DNA from: Uranotaenia lowii
Taxonomy: Eukaryota > Arthropoda > Insecta > Diptera > Culicidae
Reading direction: 5' to 3'
DNA: 64,000 nucleotides
NCBI RefSeq assembly: GCF_029784155.1
Contig: NC_073692.1
Span: 18,354,126-18,418,125 of the forward strand
The notes beneath the pieces were generated by a model, which saw only the letters and a list, made by a program, of their open reading frames with translations, was not told the DNA's origin and made no database searches. The first letter of the stretch is position 1. Each line of letters starts with the position of its first letter. Below are positions 11,441-22,620 of this stretch, piece by piece. Made by a program: the position numbers and the translations under genes.

Positions 11441-13530
11441 TAGAATCTTTTGAACTTTTACTAGCGTTCGACTCGAACACTTTTTGCAAATTTATTTTAG
11501 TAAAAATAATTAAAAGTTCAAAAATTCCCTAAAACTTTAACATCATTTTTTTTTTATTTCGCTTAAAAAATTGAAATTTCTGTAGAAAAATCATCCCACA
11601 CCTTAATCCTATTGAGCAGATTAGTGCCGCTTCGAACAAGCCGGAAAGTAATACATAGAACGATTGTAGGTAAGCAGGTAGGTATCCTGAATAAGGTCAT
11701 AAAATCAAAATCCATAACCAATTGGTAAAGGAAGGGACGAAAAGAAACCAAAGGAAAAAACGCTTTATTGATGTTTTTTCTTCCGACAACCGAAAACAGT
11801 AAATATTTTGTCAATATTGATCGGCTAAGCCCAGCTTAGCTCAGCTCAGTTCGGTCGGTCTTTCATAGGATTGACTCGTAGCGGTATGATTAATGAATTT
11901 ATATTTTGTGAAGTGTTTTGCCGTATTAATTTCGTCAAAAATCAACCATCTTTGGAGAGATGCAAAAAAAAAAATAAAAGAATTTCGAAGCCTACATGTA
12001 AACAAAATTTGTAAATCAATCGCTTGCTCAAAACCTGATAAAAATTTCATTCCATCAGTTATTAACGAATTCGTCCTTTCGCTAGATTAACTTTTTATTC
12101 ATAAAAGAAAATTAGTCTGTGTTAAAAATGTGAAAAAAAAATCAAATTGCCCTATAAAATCTCTGTTTTGGTCCCTTTCATGCTATCTTCTCAACTCACT
12201 TGAAAGGCTCCCTATTATTTATCAGCTGAACTCTTTTCTCGTATAGCTGGGGAACGAAGTAGGCGTTAGTTAAAAAAGTCAAGTCTCCTGCCAAAATTTC
12301 AAAATTTATGGCGAAAAGTGGAAAATTGAAAAAAATAAGAATGGTTAAGAATTGTGAAAAAATTAAATCATTCATGGTTCCTTCAGCTATTTATCAAGCT
12401 CCAAACCAGGATCAGTGTGGTCAAAGCCATTAATCGGAAATCCATCGAAACAGTTCAAAAGCTTTGAATTGACTATATTAAATTTGAGAGAATTTTTAAA
12501 TATACGGTAAATTCGCCTATATTACTACACAAAGTAAGCATCCCATTTATATTCCAACTAATCCCCCATTAGACGAATTTAGTGCCAGAGCGAATGTCAC
12601 GATCTGCCAAGCCTAAAGTTGTATAGCGGGGCTCCACTAGGTGCCGACATAAGTTCGTGTCACTGAATAGCGCTTTTCAATGAAATAATCAACAATTATG
12701 TTGACGTGTATCTTGATTAAAATAGGCAATGTCCGCACCGACTCTAAGACATTGCTGTTCTACGGCGAGTTTTTTCTTCCTCTACAAGCATTCTGGCTTT
12801 GATACAGGTAGAACAACCGCCGATAGGCAATCGAAGTCGGCGACGATAAACGTTGGTATCTAAATAAACTCATTACCATTCGATTTAGTAGACCAGTGGA
12901 CTCCACCTTGTGTCATTCTAATTACAGCACCGGTTGTGCGGCAATTTTCAAACAATCTACCGACCGCCTACTGCGATGCGGCCAGACCACCAAAGTCACG
13001 CGCGTTAATTTTCTCATCACTTTTTGTTACAACGATTGAGGTGGCAGGAAAATTGTTCGTGAAAAGCCTTATAATCGAATTTACGATTGGTGCTGAATTC
13101 TACCCATTTTAGCGCCGCCGCCGACGACGACGACGACGCGCAAATGAGAAAACGTTTTTACGCATCCCGCCCGATTTGAAAAGGAGCTGTCCGCGCGCAC
13201 CGGACAGTGGATAATAATAACAGTGAGAAGTGAGTCACGTCCTAGCGGATAGTTTATGGACAAAATGAATTGAGGCTGTCCGAATTGTCGACTTTTGTGT
13301 TCGGTTTGTGGAAGCCCGTTCGCGAGAATGGATTGTATTAAGTTGCTGTGGCATCCGAGGACTAATCGAAGAATTCGCAACGGTTTTCCAAATTTTTGGA
13401 TTTTGAACATTATAACAAAATATTGTTAAAAAAATCTTCACTCGTGAATGTTTTATTTTAAACTACAAAAATATAACTCATCAGTATTAAGCTTATGGCA
13501 AACTTCAAAATTTTAACTGTTACAAGTTAA
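11441..13530. other. AT-rich intergenic DNA, no gene recognised
   Basis: No coding exon or transposon core seen. A short GC-richer patch at about 12.88-13.34 kb contains a (GAC/GCC)n run near 13110-13135 and a TAATTA word near 12920, so regulatory DNA upstream of inv is possible but unproven. Confidence 0.3.
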
Positions 13531-14789
13531 AGGGTGATACGGTCAAAATTTGGTCAATATCAACTTGACGTATTTCTTTCAATTTTGCATTTGAAAACCT
13601 GAACACCCCTCATTTTGAAGATGTGTGTGTGTTTGTAGAAGGTTGCTCCTATTTCGATTTTGAAATTCACTCTTTAGTTGTCAAAATACCAAGGAAGAAG
13701 AGCAGTATCAAAATTTTGCTCGCGCATCGCGAAAATCCGAGCTACTCGCACGCAAAGCTGACAAAATCGCTAAAAGTTTCCTAATCAACCGTTACAAATG
13801 TAATTAAAGTGTTTGGGGAACGTTTGTCGACAGCCAGGAAGTATGGATCGGGAGGAAATCGAAACCGGAAGCCGCTGAGACGACAAAGAGAGTTGCCGGA
13901 GGTTTCAAGCGAAACCCTAACCTCTCTCTCCGAGATGCCGCAAATAAGCTGGGTGTATCATCTACAACCGTGCATCGAGCCAAAAAACGAGACCGACTAT
14001 CGACTTACAAGAAGGTAGTGACTCCAAATCGCGAAGATAAACATAATACGACGGCCAAAGCGCGATCCTGGAGGCTATACACGACGATGCTGACGAAGTT
14101 TGACTTCGTGGTAATTGACGACGAAACCTACGTCAAAGCCGACTACAAGCAGCTTCCGGGACAGGAGTTTTATACGGCAAAAGGAAGGGGAAAGGTAGCA
14201 GATATTTTCAAGCACATGAAACTGTCAAAGTTCGCGAAGAAATATCTGGGGCAAGCCATCTGTACCTGTGGCTTGAAAAGCAGCATTTTCATAGTTTCCG
14301 GGACTGTCAACCAAGAGATTTACGTGAAATAGTGTTTGAATAAACGTCTGCTGCCTTTCCTGAAGAAACACGGTTGTTCCGTACTGTTTTGGCCGGATTT
14401 GGCATCTTGCCATTACGGTAAAAAGGCCATGGAGTGGTACGCCGCCAACAACGTGCAGATGGTTCCCAAGGACAAGAACCCTCCCAACACGCCAGAGCTG
14501 CGCCCAATTGAGAAATACTGGGCTATTGTCAAGCGGAACCTAAAGAAGACAAAAAAACTGCTAGGGACGAGCAGCAGTTCAAGGCAACCTGGCTTTCTGC
14601 GGCGAACACAAGGTGGCTGTACAAAATCTGATGGCAGGGGTTAAGCGTAAGGCCCGGTAATTCGGATTTGGATAAGCGGAAGCCTAACTGAATATTTTTC
14701 CTGAATTTTATACTAATTAAACTTGAAAAAGAAATTTAATTTGATTTTTTAAATAAACGATTTCACCGATTTACACGCGTTTTCCCTTG
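13531..14789 (+). mobile_element. DD37E (ITmD37E-type) mariner-like transposon, degraded, right end truncated
   Basis: The left terminus starts AGGGTGATACGGTCAAAATT at 13531. Transposase-like coding runs from about 13685 to 14670. The right side reaches a TTTACACGCGTTTTCCCTTG stretch ending at 14789, where the terminal repeat should continue but does not. The catalytic triad is visible: D at 14120 (VIDDETYVK), D at 14396 (FWPDLASCHYG) and E at 14510 (RPIEKYW), with 37 residues between the second D and E. That spacing defines the DD37E group described from mosquitoes. Confidence 0.85.
13685..14670 (+). pseudogene. DD37E transposase pseudogene
   Basis: A cut-and-paste transposase broken in several places. 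The N-terminal helix-turn-helix part (KRVAGGFKRNPNLSLRDAAN and GVSSTTVHRAKKR) is split from upstream coding by frameshifts around 13800-13960. From 13970 the frame is open through the first catalytic Asp, has one premature TAG at 14330-14332, then continues in the same frame through the second Asp and the Glu. A further frameshift near 14590 removes the usual C-terminus (MAGVKRKAR appears in another frame at about 14629). It cannot encode an active enzyme as it stands. Confidence 0.82.
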
Positions 14790-14798
14790 TTTGTTCCC

Positions 14799-15906
14799 AG
14801 CAATGGTTGCCAGTTAAGGACTAAAGTAAGTCCAGTTTGTGCGATGATCGCCAGTTTTGTAGGCAATGATTGCCAGTTTAGGACTGTAAGTTCAGTTTAG
14901 GCGATGATCGCCAGTTTAGGAACATAGAAAGTCCAGTTTAGGCAATGATTTCCAGATAAGGACTAACGTAAGTCCAGTTTAGGCGATGATCGCCAGTTTT
15001 GTAGGCAATGATCGCCAGTTTAGGACTATAGTGAGTCCAGTTTAGGCAATGATTTCCAGTTAAGGACTATAGTAAGTCCAGTTTAGGCAATGATTGCCAG
15101 TTAAGGACTAAAGTAAGGCGATGATCGCCACTTTAGGCAATATTTGCCAGTTTCGCACTAGTGAGTCCAGTTAAGGCAATGATTGCCAGAATAGAACTAT
15201 AGTTAGTCCAGTTTAGGCGATGAGCGCCAGTTTAGGACTGTCAATTCAGTTTAGGCAATGATTGCCAGTGGAGGACGATATAAAGTCTACTCAAGGTGAT
15301 GACCCCCATAATGTAAATCACTTCATCCTAATTCGCCAGTTGGAAGTCTTCTAGTGTTTAGTGAAATGCATAATTGTTCAATAGGTGGTAAACGACCCAA
15401 GAAAAACTAACTGAAGCGTAAACTGTCAGCATCAATTTATATCTTAATAAATCAAAATTATTTAAGCGATGAGTGTTGGCTAAAATTAGTACAGTTTAGG
15501 CAAAGCGCCAGTTCTAACAAAAATCGTTTGTGTTTTCGATTGTAAAGATGAAACAAACCATCGTTTGTTGCTCATAAAACATAACTGAAAAATGAATAAG
15601 TCCAAGTACTTAGTACGCTAACATTTTTGTCGCTGGTGTAATTGGTCGATGTTTAGGCGATGATCGCCAGTTGCGAACTGTAAGTTGAGGCGAAGGTCGC
15701 CAGTTAAGGACATTCAAGTCCAGTTTCGGCGATGATCACCCGTTGGGACTAGATGTTCAATTGAAATGCGGACCTTTGAGTCCAGTTTAGGTCACTCAAG
15801 GATCAGTTGAATCCAGATCAGTTAAGGACTGCAAGTCCAGTTTAGGCGACAATCGCCAATTACAGACATTGGGTCCAGTTAAGGCAATGATTGCCAGTCG
15901 AACACT
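14799..15906. repeat. Palindrome-rich tandem array (~41-bp unit, GGCRATGATYGCC core)
   Basis: About twenty diverged units of roughly 41 bp: a CAGTTTA spacer, then GGCGATGATCGCC or GGCAATGATTGCC, then CAGTTTAGGACT...AGTCC. The core is a perfect inverted repeat around one G, and the second part (GGACT-N6-AGTCC) is another inverted repeat. Clear units run 14799-15310. The middle (15310-15640) is degenerate, and units resume at 15650-15906. It abuts the truncated end of the DD37E element. No coding potential seen. Confidence 0.8.
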
Positions 15907-16080
15907 TCAAGTAAAACTGAAATTAAAGGTAAGTAATTATTTATAGAATACTACTAAAACTGTAGATTGAGAATGTTTAGTCAATACTAATTGATATCTG
16001 GAATATGTATCGAATTATCTGTCGCAATTGCTGTATGCTTGTTGGTTTTTGCTACTGAAACTTAATTTTTAAAATTGACC

Positions 16081-16790
16081 AGAGACGCTCATTCGGATTA
16101 AGTTCGGGAGACTGTGCAGGCCTTGAACCACTGCGAAACCAGTTTTAAGGTGTGCCTCGGATCTCTGTCTTGTTGGAACGTATATCTGCGCCCCAATTTT
16201 AGCTTTTGTGCAGACGCTGGTAGCCTCCGCTTCAAAATATCCAAATAAAGCTCCTTGGTTTTGATTGTATCGATAAACTCAAGTTCTCCAAAGCCGGATG
16301 TAGCCATAGATCCCCACACCATGACTCTACCTGCAGAGAAAAATCAAAGTCATATGGTTGAAAAATCAATGTTGGTAAAGCAACTCACCACCACCATGCT
16401 TGACTGTAGCCCGCAAACACTCCTTTTTCAAACTTTCACAGGTTCGTCGCCATTTTGAGACCGTAAAAGCATTACTTTCGATTCATCTGACCAAATCGCC
16501 TTCCCCCAGTCAACACCGGTCCATGAAACGTTGTCCAGGGCCCACTTCAATATCCATTTGATATTTTTTGCGGACAATCATGGCTTCTTAAGCGCTTTAA
16601 ATCTTTATTATGAAGACGGTTTCGTACGGATTGTGATGTTAGTTGAATGGAAAACTCGCTTTCAATCTGTTTCGCAATTTTCGGAGCTAATAGTCCCCGG
16701 TTCAGCTCCTCTTCTTCACGATAGCTCTGTCAATTCGGCTAGTTGTTTTTTTAAAAACGCCCCGATCGCTTAGCTGGTGAGATAAAACCA
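16081..16790 (-). pseudogene. Tc1-like transposase relic with a probable intron
   Basis: Minus-strand pieces of a Tc1-family transposase, in order: WTGVDWGKAIWSDESKVML (first catalytic Asp, near 16480-16530), ECLRATVKHGG, then RVMVWGSMATSGFGELEF, LGRRYTFQQDRDPRHT (second Asp, near 16150) and PAQSPELNPNERL (Glu, near 16090-16120). Frameshifts separate the WSDES part from KHGG and the QQD part from PELNPNE. KHGGG and RVMVWG join cleanly only if 16331-16388 is removed as an intron. The N-terminal DNA-binding region is poorly preserved. Terminal repeats not found. Confidence 0.78.
16331..16388 (-). other. Probable 58-bp spliceosomal intron inside the Tc1-like transposase
   Basis: On the minus strand the coding GGTGGTG is followed by GTGAGTTG (donor), and the segment ends TTTTTCTCTGCAG (polypyrimidine tract and acceptor) before GTAGAGTCATGGTG. 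Removing these 58 bases restores the KHGGG-RVMVWG block expected in Tc1 transposases, in frame. The length fits short dipteran introns. Confidence 0.6.
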
Positions 16791-19505
16791 CGCTTTTTAT
16801 ACACCTGATCCTAGCAACCGTATCTTTGTGAAGCTGAACAATAACGGCAATATTACGGTAGCTTTTTGATAGGTGAAGGACAAAAAATTCAGTATGGGGT
16901 CAAGCTTCGAATGCTTCTCGCTCTTTTCAACACCTTAGTAACTTTCTTCCTATGCTCTATACGTCTATCATTTCAAATCTACAATACTCACCGATAAAGC
17001 CACTCAAAACTTCCAAAAACAAATTCACGGTGAATTCTCCCCTTAAAAATTGGATAACACTTTTTTGACAAAAACGTGAATTTCACGTTCCTTCCGATAA
17101 CATATCTGAAATCTTATAAAAACTTCAGCTGATATTGTAATTATAAAATTTAGCATGTAAAACTCCTTGTAGGCAGAGGATAATTTTTTTGAAGATTTCA
17201 GTATCAGAATTGAATATGAAGTTTAAGTCTTCAATTTCATAATTCTTTTCCCCCTCACGGACACTACTATATTCGACCTCTAGGTCTGACTCCTGCTAGA
17301 GTCGCATTGTGACTTGTACGAAAGGCGATAATTAGTTGGTTGGTTCCCCTCACGTGAATCGATCTGCTCCATCCCATCCATCGAAGCTGTCCAACCTGAC
17401 CGGCTGCAGAATCCTGCAAGTGAGATAAAACATGCAAAAAAGGCGGTTCGCATTTAGAGTATCCCTTCTTCATTCCGTTTTTTTTTAACGACCAGGGAAC
17501 GGTCTCGACGAAACTCCAAATGAGACAGTAAGTCGTGACAGTTCCTTGAGGGAGACATTGATGATGTTACTGTATGGGGCTTCGGCGCAGCCATTCTGTG
17601 GCCATCTATGGCTCCCAACTTTATCCTTAGCCGATCGGCGAACGTCCATCCAGCTCCCGGTGGCCATCTTCGAGGGTTGTCGGTCAAATATCAAAAGCCG
17701 ATAAACTAAATTGCTTTATTGATGAAATACTCGCGTAAATTCTCACGTTTTCCAATCCGGGCTTCCTACTTTGATTGAAGAAAACAACAAAAATAGCAAG
17801 GTTCAATTTGCATTCCTCTACTGCTAGGTGAATAGGCTCATTTTTTGTTTGGAGTGATAATCAAGACCCTAATTTGGGAGAGGAAAATGTGTGAAAATAT
17901 TTACCTTGTTAATTCTATTGTTCGATCCCATAACTTTTCAACGTGGTCTGCGATCTTTCCTAGCATAGAAAACGGTGATAAAAACAACACACGGATGCAA
18001 AAATGTTCCCGATTGTTGATACAAAATAATAACAACCGAATCACAATTGCTGAACATTACATTCCACCATAATTGAATCACTACCGAGCTTTACAAACAC
18101 ACCATTTACACCTTTCGTTTATCGAATTCACAAACACACCATTTGTTTATAGAGGTGTTTAGATCGAAAAATAAAGCGGAAGCCTACTACGATGATGCAG
18201 TAATGGTGGCGGTTGTTCAATTTTCCTATTCCTTTTTTTAACCTTTATCCGTTCAACGTTTCGTTATCTTTTTCACCATACGGCGCACCACTTGAATTAT
18301 CTTCCGAGAAGCTACTCTTCTCCATCCCGACCAGAGCGTTCCATTATTGTGGTGTTTCGTTTTTCAAAGGGTCCCCCCCACGTCTCCCCACCGAACTAAA
18401 AGCTACCACCGAGAAATCGTTTAATAGCCATCAGCGAGCGCAAAAGATATGGTGGAAATAAATGGTTCGAATTTGAAAAACATGCAAACAAACAAACAAC
18501 CATTTACACGAGTTCTGGCTACAACGGCAGGCATTCACGTGTGCGCACAATTGAATGGGTGAAAAGGATTTGGCCGCAACTGATTGTGGATAGGGGTGGT
18601 CATTTTTATTAGGAAAAATTCTGGCATGTAGAAGATTAATATGGTTGATTCTTCCATTTAACTGGTATTTGATTGGACCTAAGCTTTCCTTCAATCAGTA
18701 GGGGAGAGTGGGGATACTTGATCCCCTTTTCTTATTTTCACCATATCTTTTTGAAAAAAATTAGCAACTCGCACTCTTTTACATTTTCTGACAGCGTGTA
18801 ACTTCTAGTTTCTATGCTCCTTAAATTAGAACGATACTTCAACCCGTAGATCAACTAGAAGCATTTTCGTGGGAGTAAAAAAAAAAATTTTGAAGTTAAG
18901 GGAGACTTGATCCTTTATTCAGGAAGCCCTACACACAAAACTTTCGAGGCTCCACTTAGCTGTTACTTTTCGTTAGCAAAAATTTTTTTTTACTAATGAG
19001 TTAGCACTTTCTAATTTCTGCATTAAATTTGCTCAAATTGAGTAAAAACAACCCATTTGCTACTGAATTTAGTATTTATGGTAGCATGGACTCGAACCGC
19101 GGTCGTATTTTGCTTTATTTCAGCAGATGTCAGATCAGCGCGCAGCTGACCAAAACAAAAAAAAAAAGAAGTTTTGCGCAGTGTGTGTAGTGGACGAGTT
19201 GGAAAATTGGGAATCGGTGCTTCTGGTGCGACGTTTTTAGTTTTGTTTGCGAAATTGTAAACCAGGTAAGTGATTATCTTATCAGTAACCGGAACAGGGA
19301 AAACTGTTCGCAGTGCTCAGTGCGATTGAATTTACTGTCTTCTGAACAGCTGAGCCGAAACAGCGGAAAACTGTTAGCAGTGCTCCTTTCGAGGTACGGA
19401 CTCCAATTTTCGTTTGGACAAATGAATTTTGTAAAGGCCCGTAAACAGGAGCAGGAGGGATTCGGAACTCGAAAGGAGTACAGTGAACGCTGTTCCAGAA
19501 GGCAG
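16791..19505. other. Intergenic DNA without a recognised gene
   Basis: Mostly AT-rich. A GC-richer patch at 17.27-17.70 kb looks unique but encodes nothing I recognise. 18.70-18.93 kb carries a 'GGGGATACTTGATCCCC' type word, flanking a decayed repeat. Around 19.16-19.27 kb a GC-richer stretch ends in CCAG|GTAAGT, which could be an untranslated first exon with a donor, but no acceptor or coding partner was identified. Confidence 0.3.
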
Positions 19506-20321
19506 CTAATTGAAAACATACAAAAGTGTATCATTTCCCTCCCTTAAATTGTCCAAGCTAGGTAGCTCTGAATTATTTGTAGGTAATAAGAACCTTCGAA
19601 TGCTCGGCAAATGTGCCGTTGTCAGTTTCTTGGGCCTACCTACCCTTTTCTGGGTGTTGTCAGGTAGATTATTATTGTTACCCGCCCTATTTTGGGCGTT
19701 GTCAGGTAAATTATATTTCTTCTTACCTAAGAACTTGAACATCCAACTATGACCTGGTCCGTTGTCTCCGTTCAACAGATTAGCTGAATTTTGGTTGAAA
19801 ATTTCAATACTTTCCGCTACATCTAGCTTCAGCGAATTACTGTTCAACGATCGAAGTAAAGAAATATTTTCTTGATCGATCAAATGGCCTGTTTCACAGA
19901 TGTGTAATGCTACTGAAGATCTAGGATTCTGTGAAGGAAGAACTTTTTTCTTCGAATCTGATTTGGCAATTGCCAAATGTTCTTCGAATCTATCTATTAA
20001 CTTCCTTTTTGTTTGTCCAATGTATACCTTATCACAGTTAGAACAACTGATCTTGTACACACCGGATCTATGCAAAAGTTCCACCGGATCTTTTGTTGAT
20101 CCTAAAATGGATTTCAATTGATTATTGGAACTACTGAAAACCAATTCAATATCAAATTTTGTTAACTTGGATCGTAATTCAAGAGCATTGAAGCTATTAA
20201 ATTCCATCGATCTCCGTTGAAACTCGTTTTGAATTGGAGTTAAGGTAGTGAAGGATTTTCTCTGAAGAATTTTTTGTTTTTTTGTTGATGATGGCTTGAA
20301 TAGAACTGGATTGATATCCAT
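19506..20321 (-). CDS. Penelope-like GIY-YIG endonuclease domain (copy A)
   Basis: 271 codons from an in-frame Met. It includes GVYKISCSNCDKVYIGQTKR (the GIY-YIG core, here GVY...YIG, with the CxxC typical of this family), the downstream Arg in KLIDRFEEHL, and ALHICETGHLIDQENI (the conserved H and E region). The C-terminal part has two similar short repeats, NLPDNAQNRAG and NLPDNTQKRVG. The domain nicks target DNA for element integration. Real translation would require fusion with the upstream RT, from which it is offset by a frameshift, so this copy is probably dead. Confidence 0.8.
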   Translation of the reverse strand: MDINPVLFKPSSTKKQKILQRKSFTTLTPIQNEFQRRSMEFNSFNALELRSKLTKFDIELVFSSSNNQLKSILGSTKDPVELLHRSGVYKISCSNCDKVYIGQTKRKLIDRFEEHLAIAKSDSKKKVLPSQNPRSSVALHICETGHLIDQENISLLRSLNSNSLKLDVAESIEIFNQNSANLLNGDNGPGHSWMFKFLGKKKYNLPDNAQNRAGNNNNLPDNTQKRVGRPKKLTTAHLPSIRRFLLPTNNSELPSLDNLREGNDTLLYVFN

Positions 20322-21541
20322 TCTTATTAGCCGTTTGGAAGATATATTGAAGTTCCTTTTCTTCCCCTTCTTTTGAGAGAGGAATCGAATTCATTCTGTG
20401 GATCATATGATGGAAAGCGGCCATCTTATGTCCGAATGAATGATTAGAGGTGCTCGGGATAACCCTCATAGTATTGGTTGGTTTCCTGTAAATCTCAAAA
20501 TTGAAAAGATTTTCTTCTCTCTTTATAAGAACGTCCAGGAAAGGGATTTTCTTATCCTCTTCCACTTCACAAGTGAACTTGATATTCTTATGTAAACCAT
20601 TTATGGCTGTCAGAAGTTCCTCAAGAAAATCTTTGTTTACTACACAGAAAATATCGTCGACGTATCTCCACCATTTTTCGGGTAGTAAATCCTGCTTTTC
20701 AAGAGTTTCCTCCAAATGAGCCATAAACAGTTCACAAAGAAACGGAGGCAACGGGTTTCCCATTGGAGCCCCTTTTGTCTGTCTATAGAACAGATCCCTA
20801 AACTTGAAATATGTCTGTTCCATACACAAGTCAACAAGTTTCTTGTAGTTTCGCACTTTGAGTCTCCAAGCGCTGCCACTATGTTGTTGAAGCAACCAAT
20901 CCTCTAACTGATTAGAAGCTTCTTTAACTGGGACGCTTGGAAATAGTGCTGAAACATCAAATGAAACCACGATATCATCCTCCTCTATGTTGCCTGAGGC
21001 TTGAAGTCTCTTGACAAATTCCAGAGTTGGTTACCGATCTAGTTCTAAAAGGTTTTGGCATCCTTTTGAACTCTTCTAGTAACCATTTTGCCACTTTTTC
21101 CGTGGGTGCGTTTACACCTGAAATTATCTCCCTCATTTCATTCCTCGGTTTGTGAATCTTGAGTAAACCTTTGTTCCTGGGGACGATAGGGGCTGATACT
21201 TTCAATGCGATCGGCGCAAACCCCAGAATAGGCCCACACTCTTCTAGTGTTTTTTCTACTTCCTTCACCATTTCTGGCAAATGATCCTCTCTGCGAATTC
21301 GGTAGGGGCCCTCATCGATCTTACTTTGAATTAACTGATTGTAATCAGTTTTATTCAAAATAACTACTGAGTTACCCTTATCCGCTTTCACAAAAAACAC
21401 CGGAGCTCTTTAACCACATCAAGCTCATCCTGATTCGAGTGTCCTTTGATACCTTTCCTCAGGACTTCTGCTACTTCGGCCCTCGCACAGTCCTTTTGGG
21501 TTGAGGACAACTTGCTAGACCTAATAGCTGTCTCAACGTCG
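20197..21541 (-). pseudogene. Penelope-like reverse transcriptase (copy A, frameshifted)
   Basis: N-terminal part: DVETAIRSSKLSSTQKDCAR, then a frameshift near 21405, then FFVKADKGNSVVILNK and APIVPRNKGLLKIHKPRNE. A second break lies near 20975. The core region shows MVSFDVSALFPSVPV (motif A), KGAPMGNPLPPFLCELFMA (motif B), WWRYVDDIFCVV (motif C; YVDD at 20653-20664) and KIPFLDVLI. The core runs on to 20197 in a frame that differs from the endonuclease frame, consistent with an indel in an A-rich run near 20270-20285. The family copies RNA at nicked target DNA. Confidence 0.85.
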
Positions 21542-21887
21542 GAAGAAAATCTTTTCAATTTTGAGATTTACAGGAGAAGAAAATCTTTTCAATTTTGAGA
21601 TTTACAGGAAACCAACCAATACTATGAGGGTTATCCCGAGCACCTCTAATCATTCATTCGGGCATAAGATGGCCGCTTTCCATTATATGATCCACAGAAT
21701 GAATTCGATTCCTCTCTCAAAAGAAGGGGAAGAAAAGGAACTTCAATATATCTTCAATATAACGGCTAATAAGAATGGATATCAATCCAGTTCTATTCAA
21801 GCCATCATCAATAAAAAATAAAAAATTCTTCAGAGAAAATCCTTCACTACCTTAACTCCAATTCAAAACGAGTTTCAACGGAGATCG

Positions 21888-22613
21888 ATGGAATTTAATA
21901 GCTTCAATGCTCTTGAATTACGATCCAAGTTAACAAAATTTGATATTGAATTGGTTTTCAGTAGTTCCAATAATCAATTGAAATCCATTTTAGGATCAAC
22001 AAAAGATCCGGTGGAACTTTTGCATAGATCCGGTGTGTACAAGATCAGTTGTTCTAACTGTGATAAGGTATACATTGGACAAACAAAAAGGAAGTTAATA
22101 GATAGATTCGAAGAACATTTGGCAATTGCCAAATCAGATTCGAAGAAAAAAGTTCTTCCTTCACAGAATCCTAGATCTTCAGTAGCATTACACATCTGTG
22201 AAACAGGCCATTTGATCGATCAAGAAAATATTTCTTTACTTCGATCGTTGAACAGTAATTCGCTGAAGCTAGATGTAGCGGAAAGTATTGAAATTTTCAA
22301 CCAAAATTCAGCTAATCTGTTGAACGGAGACAACGGACCAGGTCATAGTTGGATGTTCAAGTTCTTAGGTAAGAAGAAATATAATTTACCTGACAACGCC
22401 CAAAATAGGGCGGGTAACAATAATAATCTACCTGACAACACCCAGAAAAGGGTAGGTAGGCCCAAGAAACTGACAACGGCACATTTGCCGAGCATTCGAA
22501 GGTTCTTATTACCTACAAATAATTCAGAGCTACCTAGCTTGGACAATTTAAGGGAGGGAAATGATACACTTTCTTCAGTCGATAACCCACTGAGGATGCT
22601 AGCAAGTAGCTAG
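21888..22613 (+). CDS. Penelope-like GIY-YIG endonuclease domain (copy B)
   Basis: 241 codons, identical in the core to copy A (GVYKISC..C, YIGQTKR, FEEHL). The C-terminus continues past the point where copy A breaks off, adding SSVDNPLRMLASS before the stop. It is preceded in another frame by the late RT remnant at 21561-21821, which ends at a TAA in an A-rich run. Without an RT domain this copy cannot be autonomous. Confidence 0.78.
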   Translation: MEFNSFNALELRSKLTKFDIELVFSSSNNQLKSILGSTKDPVELLHRSGVYKISCSNCDKVYIGQTKRKLIDRFEEHLAIAKSDSKKKVLPSQNPRSSVALHICETGHLIDQENISLLRSLNSNSLKLDVAESIEIFNQNSANLLNGDNGPGHSWMFKFLGKKKYNLPDNAQNRAGNNNNLPDNTQKRVGRPKKLTTAHLPSIRRFLLPTNNSELPSLDNLREGNDTLSSVDNPLRMLASS

Positions 22614-22618
22614 TGAAA
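22590..22618 (+). ncRNA. Hammerhead-like motif at the 3' end of Penelope copy B
   Basis: CTGAGGA (22590-22596), one extra T, a stem GCTAGC/GCTAGT (22598-22603 with 22609-22614, last pair a wobble) around the 5-base loop AAGTA, then GAAA (22615-22618). This follows the hammerhead core order CUGANGA, stem II, GAAA. Penelope-like elements are known to carry hammerhead ribozymes. The extra base and the lack of clear stems I and III mean activity is doubtful. Confidence 0.35.
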
Positions 22619-22620
22619 TA

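Larger units (their letters stand above)
19506..21541 (-). mobile_element. Penelope-like element, copy A (5'-truncated)
   Basis: Minus-strand retroelement with an RT followed by a C-terminal GIY-YIG endonuclease, the order that defines canonical Penelope-like elements. It begins abruptly at about 21541, where it meets copy B head to head, and stops near 19525 within the last coding codons, where copy A and copy B sequences diverge after ACACTTT. No terminal repeats could be delimited. Confidence 0.88.
21542..22620 (+). mobile_element. Penelope-like element, copy B (severely 5'-truncated)
   Basis: Plus-strand copy beginning within the late RT region (ENLFNFEIYRKPTNTMRV) and running through GIY-YIG to a stop at 22611-22613, nearly identical to the corresponding part of copy A. 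Its start carries a 34-base tandem duplication (21542-21575 repeated immediately after). It differs from copy A by a small insertion near 21756 and by changes in the A-rich run near 21815-21825 that introduce a stop. Confidence 0.85.

Noticed and set aside
14799..15906. CRISPR array
   Set aside because: Eukaryotic context, no constant repeat with unique spacers; both parts of each unit recur.
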